A stretch of DNA of 36,004 nt from Prado023 sp963706885 (GCA_963706885.1 CAVPNX010000001.1:1-36004); one strand, 5' to 3'; positions 15,662-23,903 are shown, counted from the first letter of the stretch. Translations and numbers: made by a program. Notes: a model not told the origin generated them from the sequence alone.

Positions 15662-16614
15662 GCCAGCCTCCCGAAGACCTCGGAGGACGGCCCCCGGGGG
15701 TCGTTCTCGCTCGGCCGCAGCAGCCGGGTCGCGCGCTGGTCCATCGCGGCCGTCTCGATCAGGACGGCGGTGTTCCGGCCCGGGCGGACCGGGATGGTCA
15801 CCAGGGGCAGCTCCACCCCGAGGATCTCCATCCGGTCGGGCTCGAGGGAGTAGTCATGGTCGGGGTCCAGGGGCACCAGGGACACCACCATGCTGATCTC
15901 GCTGGTCGCCTTCACCGAACCGATGCCGAACATCAGGCGCAGGTTGACGATCCCGATGCCCTTGATCTCCATGAAGTGGCGCACGAGGCCGGGCGCCCGC
16001 CCGACCAGGTCGCGATCGGAGGGACGGCGCACCTCCACCGTGTCGTCGGCGACGAGGCGGTGGCCTCGCCGGATCAGCTCGAGGGCGGTCTCCGACTTGC
16101 CGATCCCGCTGCGCCCCAGGATCAGGACCCCCTCCCCGGCGACGTCGACCAGGCCGGCGTGCAGCACCTCCCGGGGCGCCAGCTCCAGGGCGAGGAACCA
16201 GGCCAACTGGGCGGCGAACTCGGTCGTCGGCTGGGGCGTGCGCAGCAGCGGGATGCCGTAGGTGTCCGCGAGCTCAACCGACCCCTCCGTCACGGGCAGT
16301 CCGGTGGTCAGGATGGCCGCCGGGACACCCACCCGGGCGAACTGGGCCAGGCGCTCCCAGCGCTCCTCCTCGGGCAGGGTCAGCAGGTAGCCGACCTCAG
16401 CACGGCCGACGATCTGGATCTGTGCACTGGGGAACTGCTCGGAGTAGCCGGCCCACTGCAGCCCTGGTCGGTTCAGGTCCGCCGTGGTCACCATCCGCCG
16501 GGTCATGTCGACACCCGCGGCGGTGACGACCTCGAGGGAGAAGTGCTCCACGACGGCAGCCAGGGGGACGCCGCGCATCGGCTGCAGCCCCCGGATCACC
16601 TGCGTGGAGTCCAT
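15658..16614 (-). CDS. hprK: HPr kinase/phosphorylase (HprK), catalytic residues intact
   Basis: The 318-residue length is usual for HprK/P. The N-terminal domain (about 1-135) is followed by the kinase domain: His152 in LHAGLVDV, Walker A GRSGIGKS (167-174, Lys173), LVADD (Asp190/Asp191) and the HprK signature MEIKGIGIVNLRLMFG (about 215-230), with Arg replaced by Lys at one position. HprK phosphorylates and dephosphorylates Ser46 of HPr and controls carbon catabolite repression in Bacillota. It is not a usual component of actinobacterial sugar control, so the target here is open. ATG 16614 has TACTCT six bases upstream and no Shine-Dalgarno (leaderless). It is first in a three-gene operon and overlaps the phosphatase by 4 bp. 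No HPr gene is in the window. Confidence 0.88.
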   Translation of the reverse strand: MDSTQVIRGLQPMRGVPLAAVVEHFSLEVVTAAGVDMTRRMVTTADLNRPGLQWAGYSEQFPSAQIQIVGRAEVGYLLTLPEEERWERLAQFARVGVPAAILTTGLPVTEGSVELADTYGIPLLRTPQPTTEFAAQLAWFLALELAPREVLHAGLVDVAGEGVLILGRSGIGKSETALELIRRGHRLVADDTVEVRRPSDRDLVGRAPGLVRHFMEIKGIGIVNLRLMFGIGSVKATSEISMVVSLVPLDPDHDYSLEPDRMEILGVELPLVTIPVRPGRNTAVLIETAAMDQRATRLLRPSENDPRGPSSEVFGRLA

Positions 16615-16620
16615 GGCCAG

Positions 16621-16626
16621 AGAGTA
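16621..16626 (-). promoter_or_regulatory. -10 hexamer TACTCT of the hprK operon (leaderless)
   Basis: Read on the minus strand, TACTCT is followed by CTGGCC and the ATG of hprK. It is the only clear promoter for the three coupled genes. It faces the divergent promoter of the methyltransferase, 62 bases away. Confidence 0.55.
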
Positions 16627-16687
16627 GGGCGCGGGCGGGCCGTGCGCTGGCTGGCCGGCGCGGGCGGCGGCACCCGGGGCGACACGG

Positions 16688-16693
16688 CAGGAT
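16688..16693 (+). promoter_or_regulatory. -10-like hexamer CAGGAT of the methyltransferase gene (leaderless)
   Basis: CAGGAT is followed by seven bases and ATG 16701 and keeps the A2 and T6 of the TANNNT pattern. An in-frame ATG at 16692 lies inside this hexamer, which argues for 16701 as the real start. Confidence 0.4.
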
Positions 16694-16700
16694 GTCGGCC

Positions 16701-17477
16701 ATGACCCGACCGGAGGACCTGCTGCACAACCGTGAGCTGTGGGACCTGGTCAACGACCAGTTCTCCGGCGCCGACGGCCTCGAGCTGTGGGGGTGGACGG
16801 ACATCGCGTGGGGGCTGTTCGCCACGCCGGAGTCGCAGGTGCAGGTGCTCGGCGACGTCGCCGGGCTGGATGTCGTGGAACTGGGCTGCGGCACCGCCCA
16901 CGTCTCGGCGTGGCTCGCCCGGCGCGGGGCACGGATGGTGGCCATCGACCAGTCCGGCGCCCAGTTGGCCTCGGCGCGCGAGGCGCAGGCACAGCATGGG
17001 ATCCGCTTCCCCCTGGTGCAGGCCGATGCCGAGAACGTGCCACTCGCCTCGGCCTGTGCCGACATCGTGGTCAGCGAGCACGGCGCCCCCGCGTGGTGCG
17101 AGCCCGACGCCTGGATCGGCGAGTCCGCCCGCATCCTGCGCCCCGGGGGTCGGCTGGTGTTCCTCACGAACAGCCCATTGTCAGCGATGTGTGTCCCCGC
17201 CGACGGCGGCGGCGCCGGGCAGGTCCTGCTGCGCGGCCCGGATGAGCTGCGCGAGATCCGCTGGCCCGGTGGCGGCGTGGAGCACCATCCGGGCCATGGC
17301 GAGTGGATCCAGGTGCTCGGCGAGCACGGGTTCGTCGTCGAGTCCCTGCGCGAGCTGCGCGCCCCGGCCGATCACGACCCGGGGCGGGCCGCGGTCGGGT
17401 ACTACGACATCGCCGACCTGGCCTGGGCCCGCAGGTGGCCGGCGGAGGACCTGTGGTCGGCCCGCCTGGCCCGATGA
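16701..17477 (+). CDS. Class I SAM-dependent methyltransferase
   Basis: The 258-residue protein has a Rossmann-type methyltransferase core: motif I VVELGCGTAH (about 58-67), the acidic end of strand beta2 MVAIDQSG (about 79-86), QADAENVPLA (motif II region) and ILRPGGRLVFLTN (motif III/post III). This is the Methyltransf_11/UbiE-like group, which methylates small molecules. The N-terminal helix LHNRELWDLVNDQF is typical of this subgroup. The start is ATG 16701 rather than 16692, because the latter overlaps the presumed -10. The gene is divergent from the hprK operon with 86 bases between. The acceptor cannot be named from sequence. Confidence 0.82.
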   Translation: MTRPEDLLHNRELWDLVNDQFSGADGLELWGWTDIAWGLFATPESQVQVLGDVAGLDVVELGCGTAHVSAWLARRGARMVAIDQSGAQLASAREAQAQHGIRFPLVQADAENVPLASACADIVVSEHGAPAWCEPDAWIGESARILRPGGRLVFLTNSPLSAMCVPADGGGAGQVLLRGPDELREIRWPGGGVEHHPGHGEWIQVLGEHGFVVESLRELRAPADHDPGRAAVGYYDIADLAWARRWPAEDLWSARLAR

Positions 17478-17572
17478 GTGGGACACCCCCCGGTCCCTTC
17501 CGTGTCAGCCCCCTGTAGTTCGATGGCCCCGGTGACCGATGATGGGGGCACCGGCTCAGCCAGGAGGCGCAG

Positions 17573-19412
17573 ATGGCCGCTCGCCGCGGTTCGATCATCC
17601 CGTTGGTCATCGCAGGTCTGCTCGGCCTCGTGCTGATCCTCGTCGTGCGCCAGTGGGCGGGCGGCGGCGAGGACGGCGACGCGCAGGCCGGCGGTGAGCC
17701 CGACGCATCGACCACCGCCGCCGCGCCAGGCACCTGAAGGATGCAGCACCGTGTCGATCGTGGCCTCCAGCGAGAAGGCCGCCCTGCTCGCCACGCTCGC
17801 GGAGAGGTACAACGCCTCGTACGCCCAGGCTGATGGCGTGTGCACCTGGATGACGGTGTCCACCAAGGCCAGCGGTGCCGCCGCGACGGCGCTGGCCCGC
17901 GGCTGGGACGACACGGTCGACGGGCCCCGGCCCGACGTCTGGAGCCCGGCATCGAGCTCGTGGGCCGTTCTGGTGGACCAGGGGTCAACCGATCTCGACC
18001 GCCCCAGCCCGATGCCCAAGGAGCGCCCCTCCCTGGTCCAGACGCCGCTCGTGATCGCCATGCCGCTGCCCATGGCCCAGGCCCTCGGCTGGCCGGAGGC
18101 GCAGATCGGCTGGAAGGACCTCGCCGAGGTCGCGAAGGCACCGCAGGGATGGGCCAGCAAGGACCACCCGGAGTGGGGCCGCTTCAAGCTCGGCAAGACC
18201 AACCCGTACTTCTCCACGTCCGGGCTCAACGCGACGATCGCGTCCTACTTCGCCGCCACCGGAGTCTCCAGCGACCTCACCTCCGACCAGGTCGCCGATC
18301 CCGAGACCCGGAAGTTCGTCACGCAGCTCGAGTCCTCCGTCGTCCACTACGGCGACACCACCCTGACCTTCCTGGAGAACATGAGTCGCGAGGCGGCCGC
18401 GGGACAGGGCCTGACCTACGTCTCAGCCGTCACGGTCGAGGAGAAGTCCGTCCTGGACTACAACCTCGGCAACCCCACAGGCGACCCCGCGACCCTCGGC
18501 CAGCAGCCGGCGCCGGGTGTCCCGCTGGCGGCGGTGTACCCCTCGGACGGCACCCTGATCTCGGACAACCCGTGGATCACCCTGGACGCCGAGTGGGTCG
18601 ACGACACGAAGCGCGAGTCGGCCGCAGCCTTCCTGGCCTGGCTGCACGAGCCCGCGCAGCAGGAGGTCTTCACCGACGCGGGCTTCCGCACCTTCGAGGG
18701 TGAGCCGGGTGCGCCCATCACGCAGGCCAACGGGATGCTGCCGGCCGGGCCCGCCAACATCCTCTCCCCGCCCTCCCCTGCCGTCCTGGCCGATGTCCAG
18801 GAGTCGTGGGACGAGTTGCGCAAGCGGGCGCACGTGCTGTTCGTGATGGACGTGTCCGGGTCGATGGGGGAGATGGTGACCTCAGCTGGCCAGACCAAGC
18901 TGAAGCTGGCCCAGGACGCCGCCATCGCGGCGTTCAACGGCTTCGCGAAGGACGACGAGGTCGGCCTCTGGCAGTTCTCGACCGACCGCGGGCCGGACTT
19001 CGAACCCTGGCTGGAGATGCAGCCGATCGGCCCCGCCGGCACGACCGTCCCGGCGATGCAGGCTGACGTGGCCGCCATGGTCCCCGACGGAGGCACCGCC
19101 CTCTACGCCACCCTGCGCGAGGCCCAGGCGCGGATGCTCGCGGACCTCGACACGAAGCGGATCAACGCCATCGTCCTGCTCTCCGACGGCGTGAACGAGT
19201 ACCCCCCCGACAACAACCTGGACAGCCTGCTCGAGCAGCTGGAGGGGGAGAGTGTGGACACCAGCATCCGGGTGTTCCCCATCGGGTACGGCGAAGGTGC
19301 CGACCCGGAGTCCCTCGGCGCCATCGCCGAGGCATCCCGCGGCAAGTACTACGAGGCCAATGACCCCGCGAGCATCGAGAAGGTCCTTGCCAGCGTGCTG
19401 TCGAACTTCTGA
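17573..19412 (+). CDS. Exported solute-binding/VWA-domain protein, one-base frameshift near 17735
   Basis: ATG 17573 follows AGGAGG (seven bases upstream) and encodes a positively charged, then hydrophobic N-terminus (IIPLVIAGLLGLVLILVV), a signal anchor. This frame meets TGA at 17735-17737. The next frame continues without a gap as EGCSTVSIVASSEKAALL to TGA 19412, so dropping one base restores a 612-residue protein. Residues ~55-400 look like an extracytoplasmic solute-binding domain. The C-terminal ~200 form a von Willebrand A domain with a MIDAS: DVSGSMG (DxSxS), the Thr in GGTALY, and the Asp in LLSDGVNEYP. Such fusions are seen in actinobacteria; the role is unclear, possibly metal-dependent ligand binding at the cell surface. 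The frameshift may be an assembly error or a real lesion. Confidence 0.78.
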
Positions 19413-19436
19413 GCCCGCACGGGGCAGACTTGGCCC

Positions 19437-20210
19437 ATGTCCGCCCGCGATGAGATCGCCGACCCCTGGGGGTGGCTGGTCGCTGCGGTGTGCGGTGGGT
19501 TGGCATGGGCGGTGCTGGCAGGCGAGTTGGGCGCCGCTGCCGTCCTGATGGGCCTGCTCGTCGGCGCCGTGGTCCTCGGCACGAAGGTGGTCGTGGGCGC
19601 CATCCGCGGACCGGGACATGAGCCCGAAGCGCTGGAGAAGCGCCGCGACCGGTTGCCGGAGGCGCCGCGGGACAGCCTCCAGGCCGCCCTCGTTGCTCGC
19701 TCACACGCCGCCGTTGAGCGCATGGAGGACCTCGTCGATCGCCCGTCCGATCCATGGATCGCCGGAGAGGTCCGCACCGTCCTGGCCGACAGCCTGCCCG
19801 TCGTCGAGGCCATCGAGGAGATGTCGGGACGGATCACGCTGCTGGACTCCAGCGTCGCCGCCGCACGACCGAACGCCCTGGCCCAGGAGATCGCCACGCT
19901 TCAGGAGCAGATCCGGCGCACGACCGACCCCGATGTGCGTCGGGAGCAGGAGAGGGCCCTGGCCGCCCTGGACGGCCAGGCGGACTCCGTCGACCGGTTG
20001 CTCCGGCGGCGCGACTCGGCGCTGGCGCAGATGCAGGCCTCGACCGTCGGGCTGGAAGGGCTGGCCGCCCGCAGCGGCGAGCTGGTGGCACTGGGTCCGG
20101 CTGGGCACGACACCCAGGAGGCGGCCCGCATCGTCGAGGACCTGACGAACTCCCTGGATGCCGTCCGGTCCGGTGTGGACGAGGCCCGCAACCTCCTGAG
20201 CGACCTCTGA
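19437..20210 (+). CDS. Membrane protein with long coiled-coil cytoplasmic region
   Basis: The 257-residue protein has two adjacent hydrophobic helices (about 10-30 and 33-55: WLVAAVCGGLAWAVLAGE and AAAVLMGLLVGAVVLGTKVV). About 200 charged, Leu/Ala-rich residues follow, with heptad-like spacing (LAQEIATLQEQIRR, REQERALAALDGQADSVDRL). No enzyme motif is visible. ATG 19437 is preceded by CAGACT ending six bases upstream, consistent with a leaderless start 24 bases after the VWA gene's stop. Its position suggests it works with the VWA protein, perhaps as a membrane adaptor; this is inference. Family unrecognised. Confidence 0.6.
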   Translation: MSARDEIADPWGWLVAAVCGGLAWAVLAGELGAAAVLMGLLVGAVVLGTKVVVGAIRGPGHEPEALEKRRDRLPEAPRDSLQAALVARSHAAVERMEDLVDRPSDPWIAGEVRTVLADSLPVVEAIEEMSGRITLLDSSVAAARPNALAQEIATLQEQIRRTTDPDVRREQERALAALDGQADSVDRLLRRRDSALAQMQASTVGLEGLAARSGELVALGPAGHDTQEAARIVEDLTNSLDAVRSGVDEARNLLSDL

Positions 20211-20217
20211 GCTCAGG
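20195..20217. terminator. Hairpin across the convergent stop codons
   Basis: CCTGAGC (20195-20201) and GCTCAGG (20211-20217) form a 7-bp stem with a 9-base loop spanning the stop codons of the coiled-coil membrane protein and the minus-strand nitroreductase. It is a modest candidate for bidirectional termination. Confidence 0.4.
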
Positions 20218-20926
20218 CGATCGACACCACGCGCTCGTAGGGCAGGCGCGGGCTGCGCGGGAACTGCCCGTCAGCGGCGGGATGCCCGATGTTCACGACC
20301 AGGAACGAGCGCTGCCGGCCGTCCGGGAAGAAGTCGGCGTCGACGCCCGCCTTGTCGAAGCCGCCCATCGGGCCGGCCGCCAGGCCCGCGGCACGCACTC
20401 CGATCATGAAGTAGGCGGCCTGGAGGGCTGAGTTGAACGAGCCGAACCTCTCCCGGGATGCCTCGTCGGCGAACCCGTCGCGGGCCTTCGGTGAGCTCGG
20501 CAGGACCTCGGGGAGCGTGTCGGGGAAGTCCAGGTCATAGCTGAGGATCGCCACGAGCGGCGCCGACTGCGCCTTGACCCGGTTGCCGGGGGCCAGCCGC
20601 GCGATGAGCCGCTCCCGGGCGTCGGCCGAGCGCACGAGGGTGACGCGCATCGGCTGGCCGTTGATCGCGGTGGGCGCCCACTTGATCAGCTCGTGGACGG
20701 CCCTCATCTGGGCGTCGGTGACGGGCTCGTCGGTGAACCGGTAGGCGGTGTGCGCCTCGCGGAACAGCAGGTCCGCGCCCGCATCGTCCAGGGCGAGCGG
20801 GGCGACCTCCGGCACGACAGCCAGGTGGGCCGAGCCGGTCGGGCGGGCCCCGTGCTGGCGTCCCGAGGACTGGGGGCCATCGGAGGAGAGGGGATCGTTC
20901 GGGGTGGCGGTCGTGGCGACGGACAT
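20213..20926 (-). CDS. Nitroreductase family protein (malonic semialdehyde reductase RutE-like)
   Basis: The 237-residue protein has an FMN-dependent nitroreductase core: FREAHTAYRFTDEPVTDAQM near the N-terminus, then WAPTAINGQPMRVTLVRS (the S/P-T-x-x-N-x-Q-P region binding FMN), AAYFMIGVRAAGLAAGPMGG and SFLVVNIGHPA. This matches the RutE/HadB-like subgroup, which reduces malonic semialdehyde or related aldehydes and quinones with NAD(P)H. The first ~40 residues are an unusual polar extension. ATG 20926 was chosen because GGAGG is six bases upstream; an in-frame codon at 20959 lies inside the operator. A 32-bp palindrome covers its promoter. pepN lies upstream on the same strand. Confidence 0.82.
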   Translation of the reverse strand: MSVATTATPNDPLSSDGPQSSGRQHGARPTGSAHLAVVPEVAPLALDDAGADLLFREAHTAYRFTDEPVTDAQMRAVHELIKWAPTAINGQPMRVTLVRSADARERLIARLAPGNRVKAQSAPLVAILSYDLDFPDTLPEVLPSSPKARDGFADEASRERFGSFNSALQAAYFMIGVRAAGLAAGPMGGFDKAGVDADFFPDGRQRSFLVVNIGHPAADGQFPRSPRLPYERVVSIA

Positions 20927-20937
20927 CAGGTACCTCC

Positions 20938-20969
20938 GGGTAGATAGTTGATCGATCATCTAACTACCC
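20938..20969. promoter_or_regulatory. 32-bp palindromic operator over the nitroreductase promoter
   Basis: The left half GGGTAGATAGTTGATC and the reverse complement of the right half, GGGTAGTTAGATGATC, agree at 14 of 16 positions around a GATC-GATC centre. On the minus strand, TTGGGT (20971-20966) and ACTATC (20948-20943) make a -35/-10 pair with a 17-base spacer, so the palindrome lies almost exactly over the core promoter. It is AT-rich compared with its surroundings. This is the geometry expected for MarR- or TetR-family repression. No regulator gene is next to it. Confidence 0.75.
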
Positions 20970-21001
20970 AACACCGGCCCCAGCCGATCCATTCCCGGCG
21001 C

Positions 21002-23572
21002 TCACCGAGCTGCGCGCGACACCTCCTGGCAGGCCAGCGCCAGCTCGACGTCGTCCCGACGCTCGCGCACCACCCGCCGCAGGCCCGCGGGCAGGTCGGG
21101 GTCGACGAGGAGCATGTCCGCGGCTGCCACCGTGGCGGTGCCGGTCGGCGGGAACAGGCCGCGAGCCAGGGTCAGGCCCTCGATCGGCGAGTGGTCATCC
21201 ACCAGGCCGACGATCTGCTCCACGTACCGCTGCCGGTAGGGCTCGAGCAGCTCCACCGGGGTGTCGGGGTGGGCGAACCCGGCGAGGGTGGAGCCCAGCG
21301 CCACGGTGGACAGCCCACCGCTGATCGCAGCAGCCCAGGCCGCCTCCTTGGCCGCGGCATCGGGCATCGCCGCCCGCGCCTGGGCGGCGAACTGCGCCCC
21401 CTTGGTGGTGGGGTCGGCAGCGAGCTCAGCGTCGATGAGCTCCGCCCCGGCCGCCCCGGAGGCGACGCACCGGATCACCGCTGCCCAGCGCAGCTCGTCC
21501 TCGAGCGGAAGGCCGGCGATCTCGGCACGACCCGCGAGCAGGTCGCGGAGGCGGTCGAGCTGTGCCGGTTGCCCGGCCGACTCGATGTGCAGGCGCGCCA
21601 GCGACAGCTGCCGGTCGGACCCCGGCTCGGCAGCGTCCAGCATCGCCTCCGTCGCCATGGCCATGCGCTGCCTCAGGTCGGAGCGCAGCTCAGGGGCCAC
21701 GAAGCGGGTGCTGGCCGTGACCAGCAGCCCGCGCACGGTGTCGATGATGGCGGGACGGTCCTCGTGGGCGAGCCCCACCAGTGCCGCCGCGACGAACTCC
21801 TGCGCCGGCAGGCCGAGGTCGCGGACCTGCTCCCAGAGCGCACCCCAGACCACCGCCCGGGGAAGGGACTCGACCAGGTCCCCGACGCCCACGAGTGCCG
21901 TCGCAATGCTCGCCGGGTCCAGCCGCACCTTCGCGTAGGTGAGGTCGTCGTCGTTGACCAGCAGGAGGTCAGCCGCCCGAACCCCGACCAGCTCGGGAAC
22001 CTCCGCACCCGCCCCCGGCACATCCACCTCGACCCGGGCATCGCGCACCAGGCGGCGGCGCCCCTGCATCTCGGTCCATCGGTAGGCGCCGATCGCGATG
22101 CGGTGCGGGCGCAGCACCTGGGAGACGCCGATCGGCCGGGTGGCGGGCAGCTGCTCGACCAGCACGCGGGCGTAGGAGCCCGACTCGTCGAGCTCGACAT
22201 GCGCCTGCAGGGTCGTCACCCCGGGCTCCCGCAGCCACACCTTGGCCCACTCCCCGAGGTCCCTGCCACTGGCCACCTCCAGCTCCGCCAGCAGGTCGGC
22301 CAACGTCGCGTTGCCCCAGGCGTGGCGCTCGAAGTAGCGGTTGACCCCGGCGACGAAGGCGTCGTAGCCGACGTAGGCCACCAGCTGCTTGAGCACCGAA
22401 GCGCCCTTGGCGTAGGTGATGCCGTCGAACTGCTCCCACAAGCCCTCAAGCCCGGGGACGTCGGCGACCACAGGATGGGAGGAGGGCAGCTGGTCCTGCT
22501 GGTAGGCCCAGGCCTTCTGCGCCAGGGCGAAGGTGGTCCAGGCCCCGGTGAAGCGCGTGGCCGACGCGGCGACGCCGTACCCCGCCCAGTTCGCGAACGA
22601 CTCGTTGAGCCACAGATCGTCCCACCAGCGCATGGTCACGAGGTCGCCGAACCACATGTGGGCCATCTCGTGCATGATCACCATCGCCCGGGTCTCGCGG
22701 GTGGCCTGCGTGACCCGGGAGCGGTAGAGGAACGCGTCCTCGCGGAAGGTGACCACGCCCGGGTTCTCCATCGCCCCGAAGTTGAACTCCGGGACGAACA
22801 CCTGGTCGTACTTGCCGAAGGGGTAGGGCACCACGAACTCCCGCTCGTAGTGCGCAAGCCCGGCGCGGGTGATGTCGAGGATCTCCTCGGAGTCCAGGTG
22901 CTCGGCCATGGACGCCCGCACGAAGAGCCCCAGCGCGTACCGGCCGTGCGGGCCCTCGTACTCCGAGCGCACGACGTGGAAGGGGCCGGCGCACAGGGCG
23001 GCGAGGTAGGTCGGCAGCGGATGGGTCGGGGCGAACACCCACCGCGCAAGCCCCGGCTCCACATGCAGCGGATCGGGCGTGGGGCAGTTGGAGACGACCT
23101 GCCATCCGGCCGGCGCGAGCACGTCCCACGTGAAGCGGGCCTTGAGGTCCGGCTGCTCGAAGCAGGCGAACACCCGCCGGGCGTCCGCGGCGGCGCACTG
23201 CGTGTACAGGTAGGTCTGCCCATCGGTCGGGTCCACCGAGCGGTGCAGGCCCTCGCCGGTGGTCATGTACCGGCAGCGGGCGCGCACCACGAGCTCGTTG
23301 TCGGCCGCGAGGTCCGCCAGCGCCAGCCGTGCCCCGTCGTAGCCGGTGACGTCCAGCGCCCTGCCGTTCAGCTCCGCGGAGAGCACCTCGTCGGCGAGCA
23401 GGTCGATCCATGTGGCCGAGCCCGGCTCCCGAGCCGTGAACCGCACGGTGCTGGTCGAGGTGAACGTGGGGCTCGATTCGACGTCCCGCAGGTCCAGCGT
23501 GATCAGGTACGACTCGACCTCGAGGAGTCCGGCGCGGGTGACGCACTCCTCGCGGGTGATGTTCTGCGACAT
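21002..23572 (-). CDS. pepN: Aminopeptidase N (M1 family zinc metallopeptidase)
   Basis: The 856-residue protein has the M1 hallmarks: the exopeptidase motif GAMEN (266-270) and the zinc site HEMAH (301-305) with the third ligand Glu324 in LNESFANW. The length and C-terminal helical domain fit the actinobacterial PepN group, a cytoplasmic enzyme removing N-terminal residues from peptides. ATG 23572 has GGAGG eight bases upstream; the in-frame GTG at 23578 is too close to that site. The gene is followed after 75 bases by the nitroreductase with its own operator-controlled promoter. It is divergent from the ECF sigma gene. Confidence 0.93.
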   Translation of the reverse strand: MSQNITREECVTRAGLLEVESYLITLDLRDVESSPTFTSTSTVRFTAREPGSATWIDLLADEVLSAELNGRALDVTGYDGARLALADLAADNELVVRARCRYMTTGEGLHRSVDPTDGQTYLYTQCAAADARRVFACFEQPDLKARFTWDVLAPAGWQVVSNCPTPDPLHVEPGLARWVFAPTHPLPTYLAALCAGPFHVVRSEYEGPHGRYALGLFVRASMAEHLDSEEILDITRAGLAHYEREFVVPYPFGKYDQVFVPEFNFGAMENPGVVTFREDAFLYRSRVTQATRETRAMVIMHEMAHMWFGDLVTMRWWDDLWLNESFANWAGYGVAASATRFTGAWTTFALAQKAWAYQQDQLPSSHPVVADVPGLEGLWEQFDGITYAKGASVLKQLVAYVGYDAFVAGVNRYFERHAWGNATLADLLAELEVASGRDLGEWAKVWLREPGVTTLQAHVELDESGSYARVLVEQLPATRPIGVSQVLRPHRIAIGAYRWTEMQGRRRLVRDARVEVDVPGAGAEVPELVGVRAADLLLVNDDDLTYAKVRLDPASIATALVGVGDLVESLPRAVVWGALWEQVRDLGLPAQEFVAAALVGLAHEDRPAIIDTVRGLLVTASTRFVAPELRSDLRQRMAMATEAMLDAAEPGSDRQLSLARLHIESAGQPAQLDRLRDLLAGRAEIAGLPLEDELRWAAVIRCVASGAAGAELIDAELAADPTTKGAQFAAQARAAMPDAAAKEAAWAAAISGGLSTVALGSTLAGFAHPDTPVELLEPYRQRYVEQIVGLVDDHSPIEGLTLARGLFPPTGTATVAAADMLLVDPDLPAGLRRVVRERRDDVELALACQEVSRAAR

Positions 23573-23765
23573 CCCCACATCCTCCCGCGTGGCGGCGGGG
23601 AGGGCGACTCCGGGGAACGGTCACCGGCGCTGCCGACCACGAAGTCCGCGTGGAATTGCCCCTCTGCAGGTGCATCCGAATCGGCTCCTGCGGCGGAATG
23701 TCTTGGTGAAGGGCCCACCGCCCCGTCCACGTCACCATCGAGGAACATCAGAGGAGGAGCCCACG

Positions 23766-23903
23766 ATGAGCGTCATGGCGCCCTCCAATGGCCATTCCCG
23801 CGGTGCGTTCGCCCCATCGAAGGCGGCAGTTTGGCACTATGGGTTCCATGTTGACCGAGATGACCGACATGGAGGTCGCCCACGGCTTCCGCGCCGGCCA
23901 TGA
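23766..23903 (+). CDS. Small ORF (45 aa) with strong ribosome binding site overlapping the sigma factor start
   Basis: ATG 23766 is preceded by GAGGAGGAG, the strongest Shine-Dalgarno in this stretch, six bases upstream. The frame runs 45 codons (starting MSVMAPSNGHSRGAF) and ends at TGA 23901-23903, inside and out of frame with the sigma factor gene that starts at 23848. The product has no hydrophobic segment or known motif, and its second half is simply the shifted sigma reading. It could be a leader ORF that modulates sigma translation or a genuine microprotein. If the sigma mRNA is leaderless from 23848, this ORF would need an upstream promoter. Confidence 0.3.
   Translation: MSVMAPSNGHSRGAFAPSKAAVWHYGFHVDRDDRHGGRPRLPRRP
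23814..23840 (+). promoter_or_regulatory. Putative promoter of the ECF sigma gene (possible autoregulation)
   Basis: CACTAT (23835-23840) ends seven bases before ATG 23848, as in the other leaderless starts here. CCATCG (23814-23819) lies 15 bases further upstream and resembles the CCATCC -35 described for mycobacterial SigK. The FAS1 gene has a similar GCATCC. Autoregulation by this ECF factor is inferred. Confidence 0.35.

Noticed and set aside
17731..17740. Programmed +1 ribosomal frameshift like prfB
   Set aside because: ACC before TGA is not a slippery codon for +1 slippage and there is no internal Shine-Dalgarno 3-6 bases upstream; an indel is more likely. It is kept as a checkable point only.
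20927..20959. Longer N-terminus for the nitroreductase beginning at 20959
   Set aside because: The extension lies inside the palindromic operator and upstream of a well-placed GGAGG before ATG 20926.
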